Below are positions 1 through 11,325 of a stretch of DNA of 64,000 nt, piece after piece (the stretch's first letter is position 1; each line of letters opens with the position of its first letter). Below the pieces are notes generated by a model, which saw nothing but the letters and a program-made list of their open reading frames with translations, did not search any database and had not been told where the DNA came from. The DNA comes from Dryomyza anilis (lineage: Eukaryota; Arthropoda; Insecta; Diptera; Dryomyzidae): contig OX638133.1 in NCBI GenBank assembly GCA_951804985.1, positions 77,692,367-77,756,366 of the forward strand. Direction: 5' to 3'. The translations under genes were made by a program, and so were the position numbers.

Positions 1-934
1 GACTGATTAATGCATGCAATTAATATCGGTTGCTATATGTACTTCGATTATTTTTTCTGTGTGTGTTGTTTTTATAGGGTTCTAAACATAAATTGTTTTT
101 TATATCTACTTGTTTATCTTCTAACTTATTGAATATGAATAATATTCTGAATTTAAACAGTCTACGAATTCTAGACGCATTAGCTGCACCATTAGCGATA
201 TATTTAGTAGGAACACGATCCGTTCTTGCACGGATAGAAAAGATTTGTTTGAATATGCTCGAATGTAATTATAACGTAATTCGAAATCACTATATAAATA
301 TTGGGATTAATATCTAATTACATTATAATTGAATTGTATTATTATTTTGTTCAGATTGAAATATTATTATACGATATTTAAGCATAAATTGCTTTAATCG
401 CAGATTTACATGAATTTACTATATTAATGTTTCTGTAGAAATATATATTTTTAATCAGATATTAATATATGTACGTTTGATATTTCTGCTATTTAACATA
501 CCCAACGTCAATAAAATGTTCTTTGAATTATATGTTTTTGGTTAATCGTGAATGTTACTGGGTAACAACAAATTTAAAAATAATAGCATTATTTTGATTA
601 TATGTATGTTTGGCATTACGATATCACAATTAAATAACAACGCTGCCTACTTTTAGCACTCAGTAACACTCTTATTAATACTTTTCATATAGTTCAAAAG
701 TTCTTTTTGGTGGAAGAATTTGTTTAAGTACCGTCAATTACTGTTAATACCAGATAGTGGCATTTATCTGTAAATCACTGAAATCATAATAGGAACAATA
801 GATGGTAATCAAATTATTAAGTATAAATAAAATAAGTGTAATAAAAAAAAAAGTTTAAGTTTATAATTAGAGAATATATAAATAAAAACAAAAGATATTA
901 GCACTAAATTTACTATTTTTACATTAAAATTATA
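1..934. other. AT-rich intergenic DNA, no gene seen
   Basis: Short open frames only, rich in A and T and without recognisable domains. Nothing here supports an exon. Confidence 0.6.
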
Positions 935-1030
935 TGTAAACATAAATATGTTTACATGTAAATAAAATGTTTTTCACCTTCAAACATATATATGTTTGCA
1001 TTATTCATTCTGAACATAAATATGTTTGAA
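935..1030. repeat. Cluster of AAACATAAATATGTTT-type palindromes
   Basis: Three near-perfect palindromes lie within 100 bases: around 935-956 (core AAACATAAATATGTTT), 981-998 (CAAACATATATATGTTTG, perfect) and 1012-1030. The same motif is found again around 53.73-54.44 kb. Such palindromes may be parts of a dispersed element or binding sites for a dimeric factor; the sequence does not decide between these. Confidence 0.5.
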
Positions 1031-1557
1031 CGAAAAATTATGTTTGGGAGAGCCCTTTTTATGCAGCGTGTGTATACACTACTTTTCACACAAACTGTTC
1101 GCTTTTCCAAATAAAAGGATGTTGTAATTACTTGCTCAAATGTATCAATCAGAGTTTGCTGTTAATAGCAGACTATTTAGTTTGAGTGTAAAATCAATTT
1201 TTTTTTAAAAAGCGCACTGTTTTCTATGTTTAATACAGAAAAGATAAGTTCATTTTTGTTTAAATGTTAAAAATAACAAAAGATCAATATTATGAAACAT
1301 TGTGTTATATCTCAAAAACAAGAAACCTTTTGACACCACTGACCCTCTATATTCAAAATCAGCAACAATAATGCATACAAAAATTTTAATGCATCAAATC
1401 AAAATTAAAATGTTTTTCGGACTGTGTTATCTAAAACGATAATATGGGCTCAGATATCGTTTGATTGAATACTTTATTTCAGAACCTTATATTAATTATT
1501 TACAATATAGGTATTGTGTAAACCCTGTTCTAGACACTAGTTGTTGAGGTTTTGAAA
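1031..1557. other. AT-rich intergenic DNA, no gene seen
   Basis: No coding signal or named repeat is recognised in this stretch. Confidence 0.5.
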
Positions 1558-2430
1558 TCAGTTTTGAAGTGAGCGCAGCAGTAATTCGTGGGGAGAGGTG
1601 CAACAACGCGACGCGCCACGCCGCGCTGCTAATGAAAAGTCGTTGAATCGGCTGTCGGTCGACTGACTGTCCGTCCGTCCGTCTGTCGGTCGGTCCGTCC
1701 GTCCACCAACCGTTCGTTCGCTCGTACGTTCGCTTGTCTCGTCTCTGTTGGGAAATCCAATTAAATGCATTTCATTCAGAGCCTCTTGGCTATATGTTCG
1801 TGTATGTGTGTGTGTGTCTGTGAGTGAGTGTTTGTGTGTGTTTGCATATTTAATTACAAAAGCGCTAATTAGGAAACGAACTCAAACACACAGACAGACA
1901 CTGGCACAGACACACGCACGCCCACATTAATTTGTTTAAAAACCAATTAACTCGACACTCGGCAGCAGGCGCACAGCAAACGGCAGCCAGTGTCGATGGG
2001 AAAATTTTGAATTTGTACAACGACCGGTTGGACGGACAACCGAAGGGACAGACGTACGGATGGACGGACGGACAAACGGTAAGCGGAGTAGTGTACGAAC
2101 GGAACGGTACGTTACGTCATTAAGATACTACGATAGTAGACAGAAGAGAGTGAGAGTATAATAGAAGGTCGGAGAGAGTAAAGATAGATGTTGTCAGCAA
2201 AGGCGGTGAGTAGCGAAGAGCATATGTTTTGGTGAACTATGAGGCGCGGCATGTGCCGTGCATGCAGACGGGCTCAAAGAAGGCACTGCTGCTGCAGCTG
2301 CTCATTCAACCAATAGTCCGTCCGTCGGTTGGCCACGCAACAGTTCCACCAACTCGCATTGCGTCCGAATTCACGTGCGTCTGACAATGCGTCTGTCCAA
2401 TTTTGAAGGTGGGTCCATTATTTACTTTTA
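1558..2430 (+). promoter_or_regulatory. GC-rich island, possible promoter or non-coding first exon
   Basis: Base composition is far richer in G and C than the surroundings, and open frames are short and low in complexity. Several good splice-donor strings face right on the plus strand: ACG|GTAAGC near 2078, GGCG|GTGAGT near 2206 and GAAG|GTGGGT near 2408. A 5' non-coding exon of a plus-strand gene whose other exons lie outside the window is therefore possible. No TATA box or initiator could be placed with confidence. Simple-sequence expansion alone could also explain the composition. Confidence 0.3.
1645..2115. repeat. Nested inverted repeats of GTCC- and GT-type simple sequence
   Basis: Left outer arm 1655-1735 is built of GTCC, GTCG and CGTTCG units. 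The right outer arm 2020-2115 carries the complementary GGAC and CGAACG units. Between them, 1797-1845 is GT-rich and 1885-1922 is the complementary CA-rich tract. Both arm pairs are centred near 1865, so the whole block can in principle fold into one interrupted hairpin. Confidence 0.5.
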
Positions 2431-2439
2431 TTTTGGTAT

Positions 2440-4135
2440 TAGGACAGTCCGTCCTTGCATCTATCCATTCGTCCACACATTTCATTGTGATATCTTATCT
2501 GTCTATATGTCAATATTTACGTCCGTTCATTTTACTAATCATGAAGCCGTTTATTTTTATTATAAGCGCATCTGTTTACTTCCTTTTTCCGTTCAACGGT
2601 CTGATCGTTTTAATATTATTGCGCATCTATCTCTCATCCTCGCATCCGTTTATTATCCGTATATCATCCGAACATTTGTCAATCCCTTACCGTTTATCGG
2701 ACTCCTAAACTTTCTACGATACCTGATCCGCTATCGGTATATCATCAGTAAACCTGCCAATTCGTTCAGTATACGTACATCTGTCGATTATCCGCGGATT
2801 ATAACATTCGTTAACCTCAATCTATCGTTCTCTCCAACTTCGGTCTCTTCTACTTTATATCATTGTGATATCTTATCTGTCTATATGTCAATATTTACGT
2901 CCGTTCATATTACTAATTATGGAGTAGTTTCTTTTTTAATATAAGCGCACCTGTTTACTTCCATCTGCCGTTCAACGGTCTGATCGTTTTAATGTTATTG
3001 CGCATCTATCTCTCATCTTCGCATCCGTTTATTATCCGTATATCATCCGAACAATTGGTTATCCCTTCAATGCATCCGTTCATTATCCGTACATCTGTCT
3101 GGGCGTATAATCTTCCGGATAATCTTAGGGTAAAATCTGCCCATCCGTCTATCTTCTGTTCATCCATTAATTCGTTTCTACAGTTCAAACGGCCTCGTAA
3201 ACATTATCTCTTATCCGCACATCCTTTTATTATCCGTTCATTCGTCTATTGTTCTCCTATCATCCGCATTCTTCCTTTTATCGGTCTCTTCAACTTTCAG
3301 CGTTACTTTTTCTCATCCGTGCATCCGTATATCATCAGTAAATCTGTATATTAATAACGCATTCGTTTATTATCCGTACATCTGTCGATTATCCGCGCAT
3401 CTGTTTATCATCCGTTCATCCATTTATTCCATTCTACAGTTCAACGGCCTCTTCAAAATTATCTCTCATCCGCGCATCCTTTTATTATCCATTCATTCGT
3501 ATATTATTCGCCATTCCATTGTACAGTTCAACGGCCTCTTCAACATTATCTCTTATCCGCACACTTTTATAATTCGTTCATTCATACATTATTCGCCTAT
3601 TATCCGCACACTGTTTAACCTCTTCTTCCGTTTATCGGACTCTTTGACTTTCAGCGTTACTATCTCTCATCCGTGCATCCGTTTATCATCACCTATTAAT
3701 AACGCATTCGTTTATTATCCGTACATCTGTCGATTATCCGCGCATCCGTTTATCATCCGCGCATTTGTTAACTTCAATCTTCCGTTCCCTTCAACTTCGG
3801 TCTCTTTAACTTTTTATTTCATCCGCACAGCCATTTATTATCCGTCTTTACCTCCTATCATCTACACATTCCACTTTACCACTTTCTTCCGCTTCCGTTC
3901 ATCATCAGTACATCCTTTTTTCATCCGAGTATCCATTTACCCTGTTCTACATATTTCTCTTCTTTCGGCGATCCTTTCTCTGATCAGCATATTCGTATAT
4001 TATGCTCGTATTGGTTCATTATCCGTACATCCATCTATTAATCACGCATCCGCACATCTATCTGTCCGTTTATTATCAACGCATCCGTTTTTCATCCGTC
4101 CGTTATCTCGCATTATTCTGTCTGTATAAATATCT
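2440..4135. repeat. Degenerate ATCCG-rich tandem array (~1.7 kb)
   Basis: The stretch is made of variants of 'catccgtttattatccg' and 'cgttcattcgt'. Longer segments are duplicated: 2482-2680 is repeated at 2862-3060, an offset of 380 bases, with few differences. Modules such as 'ttcaacggcctctt' recur at about 3190, 3440 and 3530. The long open frames here (for example 2258-2944 and 3644-4129) follow from the T- and C-rich repeat and should not be read as genes. Confidence 0.75.
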
Positions 4136-5030
4136 CAGTTGTTCCCCGTCCCTACCCATTTTCGCCTGTCCCCACCATTTATATGTTTCGTTTTTCTCGC
4201 AATGTCACTGACTCCCTTATTGAGTTCCTAATTGACTCCCTTTCGGTTTTCACACTGCATACTAATAAAATGTACCCTTATTAAGTAGTTTCGGAAGATG
4301 TTGTGCGTTCGTCTCTAAAATTTGAGAACCTTTTTTGTTTTGTTTTTGCATTTCTATACTTTTGTGATGTCATTAATTAACGTTGCCGCAGGACAATGCC
4401 GCTTGAATGCCGTGCAGTGAGTATTTGTTCGTGAGTGAGTTAGTGTCAGTGAGTGAATGAGTCGAAGCAACATAATTGCGCCGATGTAGTCAAGTTCAAA
4501 GCAAATTGTTGAGTACTAGAGTAATACAGGTTGGTGTGGTGTCTTATGGACCGTTGTGGTTTAAGTAAACGGTCCTCAGTGTGTTCTCTTTCTCCGCACG
4601 TGTCTGTCACTCTGTCTCCCTGTCTGTACCATCTGATAGCACAAGAAAACATACAACAAACCAGCCAGCAAAAACCGCAACGTCAGCATCCTAATGAATA
4701 GTCGTTGTCGCCCTGTCGTAATTTGATAATTAATTGCAGATAATTTTGAATGGCGCCGGCCATGCTTTTATTAGCTGAATACCGCTAGCTGGTGTAGTGT
4801 GAATTTGGTTACTCGTGTTGCAAACTTATTAGTGCTGTCTATTTCTTTTTTTTTGATTGCTTGTATATGCCATCAACTAATAAATAAGATAATATGATTG
4901 TGGTGCCCAGCTTTTGAAATAGTTTGAAGTGGTTACTCACCTTTTGAAGCGATAATTCGTTCACGAGTAGAAATTGGGCCAATTACGGTAGACATGACCA
5001 TGATTATAAATTGATAATTCTGGTCATGTA
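4136..5030. other. Gene-free stretch with a moderately GC-rich island
   Basis: 4380-4800 is less AT-rich than its flanks. It contains iterated 'gtgagtgagt' around 4430-4460 and homeodomain-like TAATTA cores around 4720-4740. No exon is evident. It may be regulatory, but nothing proves it. Confidence 0.3.
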
Positions 5031-5309
5031 CAGTAGGGCGGATCGAACAAATAATGTCCTGTGTTCGCGCCTTGCAGATGAAGTTAAAAAACACCTTAAA
5101 TCCATATTTTTATTTTTTTACAATCTACATACATTTTGTTTTGGATCGTAATAGACTCAAAAAAGATATTGTATCTATTAATTTTTCGACTCGACATTAT
5201 TTTTTTCGACTCGAATTTTTTGTGGTAAACTCCAGCATCACAATGTAACTTTTAAGCCCTATTACATTTTGAAATAAAAATAAAAGTTTGGACTCGATCC
5301 GCCCTAATG
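5031..5309. mobile_element. MITE, 279 bp, TA-flanked (TIR CAGTAGGGCGGATCGA)
   Basis: The left end reads CAGTAGGGCGGATCGA. The right end, reverse-complemented, reads CATTAGGGCGGATCGA. Both ends are flanked by TA (5029-5030 and 5310-5311), as expected for Tc1/mariner-type insertion. The interior is AT-rich and codes for nothing recognisable, so this is a short non-autonomous element. No other copy is seen in this window. Confidence 0.75.
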
Positions 5310-5417
5310 TACAGTCTGTTAAAAAAAGAAAGAAACTGATATTTTTTTACCAAAAGTTGTTTTTATTTTTAACTTTTTTTATATAAAATTACATTCAGAA
5401 TACCACGATACTAAATA

Positions 5418-5804
5418 TTAAATATTTATAAATAGTAAAATCGAGAATGTCCTGACATCTTCAGGATATACTTTAGACCAGTTTTTCAGTGTATTCATCA
5501 AAAAGTGAACTCTAACCCTGCGAACAAATAGTGATAACTGATAAAAATTGTATGCAGGGTTTCCATGAGTTGATTTTTCATAACACATATTTTTGTTGAA
5601 ATTAACATCCGGAAATTGGGAAAACCTGTAAATCGTTGTACTGTTACTTTTATGTTTCCATATTTTATCGATGTACGATTTCAAGAGGTGAGGTTTTGAT
5701 GTCGTGTAAAGATGCAGTACATTCGACACATTCAATGGACATTTATTAGTGTTAATAGTGTCGTAATTTTCCTTTTCAGTCCGTTTAATTTTGACTTTGC
5801 TCAA
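5418..5804 (-). CDS. Unrecognised open frame, 128 codons; exon or chance
   Basis: I do not recognise this protein. The frame is open from a TTG at 5804 down to a stop near 5418, and an in-frame stop lies only seven codons upstream, so an ATG-initiated gene would have to begin much further in. Its composition is less biased than the AT-rich chance frames nearby: it has Trp, His, Cys and Pro residues and a stretch with FVRRVRVHFLMNTL near residues 92-105. No signal peptide, transmembrane segment or known motif is seen. It could be an internal or last exon, a decayed gene copy or a chance frame. No clear splice acceptor or poly(A) signal settles it. Confidence 0.2.
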   Translation of the reverse strand: MSKVKIKRTEKENYDTINTNKCPLNVSNVLHLYTTSKPHLLKSYIDKIWKHKSNSTTIYRFSQFPDVNFNKNMCYEKSTHGNPAYNFYQLSLFVRRVRVHFLMNTLKNWSKVYPEDVRTFSILLFINI

Positions 5805-6372
5805 TAGTGACGTCAGGGACTTCTACACAGTCACTTTGTCCTGCTTTATTGTTGTTGCTTGTGATTTAATGTTCTATTTGTAGTGGTTTTGAAAATACCC
5901 GAATCATAAATTTATTTATATATTTATTTATTTTTTTATTTCAGAACCATAAAATTAATAATTATAGTATGACTCAATTGCTCGAAAGAATCTAGGTCAA
6001 CCTCTCTCACCATATAAAGTGTGCTTCTTATATTTATACCAAATTATGGAACCTATAGTTTAATGCAAAATACGAACGGCGGTATCAGAGCTTTTTCTCA
6101 GAAATTTCACTCTCGGAGATCTGTACTAGACATCCTCACAATTGCGTTTGAAACCCACTTAAAGACATTGATTTTATTTCAAGACATGTACTGTCTTAAA
6201 AATGACTCTGCTTTAAAATGAAATGAATGAGTTGCTCACAAAAACGAAGCACACGTAGTATTAAAACAAAACACAAACTAGACGTAGTATGGAAGAAGTC
6301 TATAATAATATGCAATAAAAATTCAAATACTGTAATTAACTGCTTATAACACTGAGTACCCAGTTCATTTTA
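5805..6372. other. Gene-free stretch
   Basis: AT-rich, with TTTA iterations around 5905-5940. No exon or named repeat is seen. Confidence 0.5.
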
Positions 6373-7002
6373 CATTTTTTAAACCGTACACTAAAGGGTA
6401 TATTCAGTTTGGTACGTCGTTTGTAACACCCATAAGGAAGCATCTCTGGTATGGAAAAGTATATATATTATTGATCAACATAACCTCCTGCGTCGATTTA
6501 GCGATGTCCGTCTGTCTGTTGAAATCACGATTAGAGACAAACTAGAAGAGCTAGATCAATGAGATTTAAAAATTTGACTACCTATATACTTACGCTGTAC
6601 GCCCAAATGGGCGTGATCGGTTCATTGTGACCTGTGAACCAACCACTTATGTGAAAATACCTCATAGAAAACTTACATCTACAGATGAATTTTATTTTCT
6701 ACGCGCTTAAGTGAACATATTGGTCAAATATATGACAATAATGTTTTCCCGCCAACCGACGTGTGGTATCAAAACAAAATCGAAATTCGGTATACCTACC
6801 CATTTATACATATGGGCATCAAATGAAAGGAAATTTTTCAGCGATTGCAAGTTTGTAGTTATTTTTAGGATTCGTTAACCCTAGTGACCTATGCACCACT
6901 TTAAATGGTAGCCGCACACATTATCACATATGTGTAGGGCATTTAAAGTCGGCTTTCATAATTCTTACTAATTTTATCACACCAACTATCACAATATGCC
7001 TT
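6373..7002 (+). repeat. Dispersed fly repeat, copy A (tatattcagtttggtacg ... cacaatat)
   Basis: This is homologous, in opposite orientation, to 57447-58140. Shared landmarks in order are the 'gtacactaaagggtatattca' type start, 'gtttgtaa', 'ggaagcat.tc.ggtatggaaaagtat', 'atgtccgtctgtctgttgaaat', 'ggcgtgatcggt', 'cacatatgtgta' and 'cacaccaactatcacaatat'. Modules such as 'tatacccttt' and 'gtccgtctgtctgttgaaatca' are widespread between genes in flies (general knowledge). No coding capacity remains, and the parent element type is not clear. Confidence 0.7.
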
Positions 7003-7879
7003 CTTCAGAATTTGCAATGTAACCTAACCTTCCTTACTGGTTTGTTTTTCATTCCTACTCTAAGGAATTTTTATTAATATTGAAATATAGAAAAAATTCA
7101 AAAGGTTTACATAAGAAAATCACATACTATTTTATATTAAGTACAACTTTTTTTAATATTATTTTTTTTAAATTATATATATTTTTAATAAACACATAAA
7201 TACCGAGAACAATATTACTGCTGTAGAACGCCGAGTGGCAGATTTGTTGTTGTTTTTATGTTCGTCGTCTCACTCGTTTCGCTGCGCTCACTGCACTCAC
7301 TGTACTTGTGAAATTTTCCGCGTCAGTAGTGTTTGGTTTTGTTTTCAAAATTTTGAATGTCTTGAAAAAAATGCTTGACTCTACCTTACACCAATGAAAC
7401 AAATACCGCAGTCAAGTCGCTGGAGAGACTTCACTAAATACTGTAGACTGCCATTGCAAAAAACTCTCAATACTGTAGAGTGCAGTAGTGATAATTTAGT
7501 AGAGGGAACTTAAAATATATTTGTGCAGACGTCAAGTTTGTACTATTATTCGGGATTTTGGTTAATTTAAAATATGGAAAAAATTAAAAAAGTAACAAAA
7601 ACCTTAAACGAAACGATAGCTTTGAAACGGTGTAACAAATGCGCTTCTGATCCAAAATAAATCCAAATGAGTATTCGTTTGGGCTTGGATCTTTCGATCA
7701 AATAACATACTACATATTAATACGGGGTACAAGTAATCGTCGAATAGGTTCTTAGAGTATTTTTCAGTATCCCCTCGAATAAATTTGATGAATGAAAATC
7801 GCTTTATTTAAAAGTATAACTAAAATTTATTTTATCCATAAACAGAACTGAAAATGAACATGAATTGAAATTTTAAATT
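7003..7879. other. Gene-free stretch
   Basis: 7255-7480 is slightly richer in G and C ('cgtcgtctcactcgtttcgc', and repeated 'actgtaga'). No exon or named element was identified. Confidence 0.4.
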
Positions 7880-8405
7880 TAAATGTTTTTTTTTAAAGCA
7901 TTAACCTGAACTTGAATTTTAACTATACTGGACCTGGACTTGAACTGGACCTTAAAATGTATCGTAAAGTAAAAAATTAACTATGAAATTGAGTTAAACT
8001 TGATCAGAGACTCAAACGTGAATTTATGCCAAATGTTAAAAATAATTTGAACTAACACTTGACAAGTGTCTGGTAAATAAACTGAAGCTTAAACTGGAAC
8101 ATGAAATATGTCTTAAACTACAAATTTATATGAGAATTTAAGTAAAACTTGAACTAAGACATTAACGAACTAAAAACATGAACTGAAACTGCCACTACAA
8201 CTGGAACATATATTGAGCTTATTAGGAAAGTTTAACTAAACTTAAACTAGAGCTTGAACTGAACCTCGAAACGGAACTTAAACTGCAGCAAGAACTGGAA
8301 TTTAAGATGGACATTAAACATAATTAAAGTTTGAACTATAATTATATTGTGACTTAGAACTTAAACATACTCCGACAATTCAACTAAAACTTGAACTGCA
8401 ACATT
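7880..8405. repeat. Degenerate AACTTGAACTGAA-type tandem array
   Basis: About 500 bases of loosely repeated units of the form 'aacttgaactgaacttaaactggaac', with strong drift between units. It has no coding potential. Confidence 0.65.
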
Positions 8406-8424
8406 TTATATTTACAATCGGTTA

Positions 8425-8623
8425 CACCCAGAAAAAAATACTATATAAATAATAGATTTTCAGAATATGATAAATTATTATTTTAATCGGAAAATACCAT
8501 TAAATACTAGAAAATACCATGACATTGCCATATATGAAAAGATTTACTTTTTGTATACTATTAAATCAATAATTGTCCTATTGGCCATTTTTATTGGGAT
8601 TTGAGAGAATTTTTTTCTGGGTG
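8425..8623 (+). mobile_element. MITE, 199 bp, TA-flanked (TIR CACCCAGAAAAAAAT)
   Basis: The left end CACCCAGAAAAAAATACT mirrors the right end, which reads CACCCAGAAAAAAATTCT on the other strand. TA dinucleotides flank both ends (8423-8424, 8624-8625). A second, more diverged copy in opposite orientation lies at 58686-58905. It sits directly after the AACTTGAA array. Confidence 0.75.
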
Positions 8624-8625
8624 TA

Positions 8626-10398
8626 CTTTTGATTCTTAGTATAGGATTTGGTATCACAATTTATATGTAATTTACAACAAAACCATTTAAAAAAGCAGCA
8701 TAAAGGGATACAACAACAATAGCTTCTATAATGAAAAGAAAAAAATGTTGATAAAAGCATTTTGTTTAGTTATCAACTGATAAAAATGCTTTCAACTGCG
8801 ATGCGTGTGGAATAAAAATAAATACAATATTTGCTAGAATGCAATATATGATAGGTACAACAAAAACATGATTAACAAAATATAGTTGTTGTTGTTAAGC
8901 ATCGGCTATCTAAGTCCATAGTCCATATGTTACCTGAACCACCTGTAAAAACGTGAACAAATACTTGAGCGGAATTCAATGTTCGGCACGTTCGTCGTAC
9001 GAACGGATGAAATACGCTGCACATTACAACAAAACACGACAACAACAACACAATAAGAAGTACAACAACCTCAACAACAACCACAACATCTACAACAACA
9101 AAAACAGCTGAGCACGGAGTTTCCGAATTCCCCAATGCGCGGTAATATTTCTCACTTTCGTTGCGATTGTAAAAATGCCTGCTAGATTTTCAAATTTTCT
9201 GAGCGCCTGCTGAAAATCAACAAATCGATCGATTAATTTATTGATTTTTGATTGATGAGGCACTCAAAGCGCTAGATATGTGAGTAGAAGAAAACTTAAG
9301 ATAGGATCGATGAAAAAAAAATTTGTTAATAAAAAATAGATATTTTAAATCTTTTTAAACTTGACATAAATTACTAAAGCTTAATACTTATAGAATACAC
9401 AAAAAAGAAATATAAAAAAAACTTGTTCCCAAATTTATTTTAGACCCCATCATACGAAAAGGGTCTTCCCAACATATTATAATCTCTGCGGCAATACTTT
9501 GTTGGGGCGGATTAGTCAGCTTTATGGATGCGGCCAACAGCATTTCCAGTAAGCTGATTTTTTTCATTAATTTTATTATATTCCAAACAACACACTTTTG
9601 GGGGCTCTTTCGAGAAATGCATTCCTCGCCATAGTATTATTCACTTCGTGTTGTCCAAATACAAATATAAACATAATTCTACGAAAACGTGCTTCATATG
9701 CTAATTGTTATAAAGGCAGGCGCACACATAATATGAGCTCATATTGAAAATGAAAACACAATTTTGGTGATCGTGTTGGTCGGCATTGTTTGTGGTTTAT
9801 AGCATTTATATTAGGGTAGATGTCCGTCCACAATCTGTTGGTCTGTCAATCGGTTTGTCTGTCGTCTGAACTCTGCATGTGGCCCCATCCCATAGCAAAT
9901 GTTTTTGTTTGGGTTCCCAATGAGTTCGTTCATGCCTCAAATATTTATTGTATTGCTGAGTGGTTTCATTATTAATAAACAGTAGCTTGATAAGAGCTAT
10001 TTTTATTGATAAGTTTTTATTTATTTTATTATTTCATTTTTCTACTGATCATAGCATAAGATATCTGAAAAGATTATACTACATTAACACAGAGCAATAC
10101 AATTTCGAAATTTATAAATAATAAAAATTTCAAAACATTGTCAGCAAAAGAACTTTTATTACAATAAATGGAGTGTGTCATTATAAATTGTGACATTAAA
10201 AAAATAAAATACTTTAATAAATATGTTATTCCCCATGCAACAAAATACTAGGCAGCCCAAATTCTGCTAAGTTTCTCGTTGGCATTTTAAGAGTATATAT
10301 AACTAGAAGAGTAGTAGTCAAAACATGGTCTATCCCCAGTAAAACTAGTCAAAAACTGTTCGGTTACTGGTAGGAATTTGATGACTACATTCCTGCTA
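8626..10398. other. Gene-free stretch with a CAA microsatellite
   Basis: 9020-9105 is rich in ACAACA units, which gives a valine-rich chance frame on the other strand. The remainder holds no recognised exon. 10320-10375 contains a 'ccagtaaaactagtcaaaaactg' type motif that reappears reverse-complemented and iterated around 41.27-41.54 kb. Confidence 0.5.
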
Positions 10399-10525
10399 GT
10401 AGCGTCGGTAGCTCGTCTAGTTAGTGCGCTGGACTACGAGCGAAAAGTCTCTGGTGCGTTCGACGACGAGCCGAAAGGTTTCCGTCTATACGACACTATC
10501 TCTCGGCAGTCAATGGCAAACTCTA
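10399..10525 (+). mobile_element. tRNA-derived SINE, copy 1 (degraded, 5' part)
   Basis: The head 'tagcgtcggtagctcg.ctagttagtgcgctggacta' matches the tRNA-like heads at 15778 and 40034. The body 'ctatacgacactatctctcggcagtcaatggcaaac' matches copy 2 after its head. The B-box region is corrupted by an insertion that repeats 'cgacgagccgaaaggt'. The 3' half is missing. Confidence 0.7.
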
Positions 10526-10569
10526 AATTCTATTCTTAATTGAGACATAGGAGATTTATTAAATTGTTA

Positions 10570-11325
10570 TTTATGTGTTTACCTTTAGTTTTTTTTGGTT
10601 TTAGTTTTTAGTCATATTTTTATTTCTGTTTTCGCCATTAGTGTTTTTCTATCCGTTTTTCTTTTTTTTTTGATATTCTGTAGATTTTTTCCTGTTTGCG
10701 TTTTTTCGTTGTTTGTTACTGTTTTTATTGTAGATTTTGTATTTGAATCTCAAATACAATTTTTTTTTTTGTTTTAGCTTTTGGTTTTGTGTTTTTGCAT
10801 TTTTCTTTTTCTTGTGTTTTTTGTTGGTTTGTTACTATTTTTGCTGTAGATTTTGTATTTGAGATTTACTTTGTTTTTTGTTTCAGCTTTTGTTTTTGAT
10901 TTTTTACATTTCTATTTTTTCTTATGTTTTTGCTTTTTTCTGTTTGTTTGTTACTGCTTTTGTTTTAGATTTTGTATTTGAGATTGACTTTGTGTTTTGT
11001 TTTAGCTTCTGTTTTAGAGTTTTTGCTTTTTTCTTTTTTTCTTATATTTTTGCTTTTGTATTTGCATTTATCCTTTTCCTTTTTCTTTTGGTTTTGTGTT
11101 TTTGCTTTTGTTTATCTGATTTCGTTTTTGCGTATGTTTTAGCGTTTCTGTTTTTTGATTGATTATTATTTTTGCTTTGGTTTTTATATTTTTACTTTCG
11201 ACTATGTATTTTTGCTCTTATTTTTGTGTTTTTACATTTATTTTTTGTTTTTGATGTTGCTCATGTTTTTGTTTTCAATTTCTTTTTTGTGTTTTTGCTT
11301 TACCATTTTTCCTTTGCTTTTGGGC
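10570..11325. repeat. T-rich low-complexity tract with ~115-bp tandem units
   Basis: Runs of TTTTTG and TTTTGC make up most of the sequence. A longer unit containing 'tgttact.tttt', 'tagattttgtatttgag' and 'gttttagcttttgtttt' recurs at about 10716, 10831 and 10949. The phenylalanine-rich frames at 10595-11514 are products of this composition. Confidence 0.7.

Noticed and set aside
2258..4129. Plus-strand open frames of 120-228 codons
   Set aside because: They lie in the ATCCG array; all plus-strand frames look alike, and residues follow the repeat composition.
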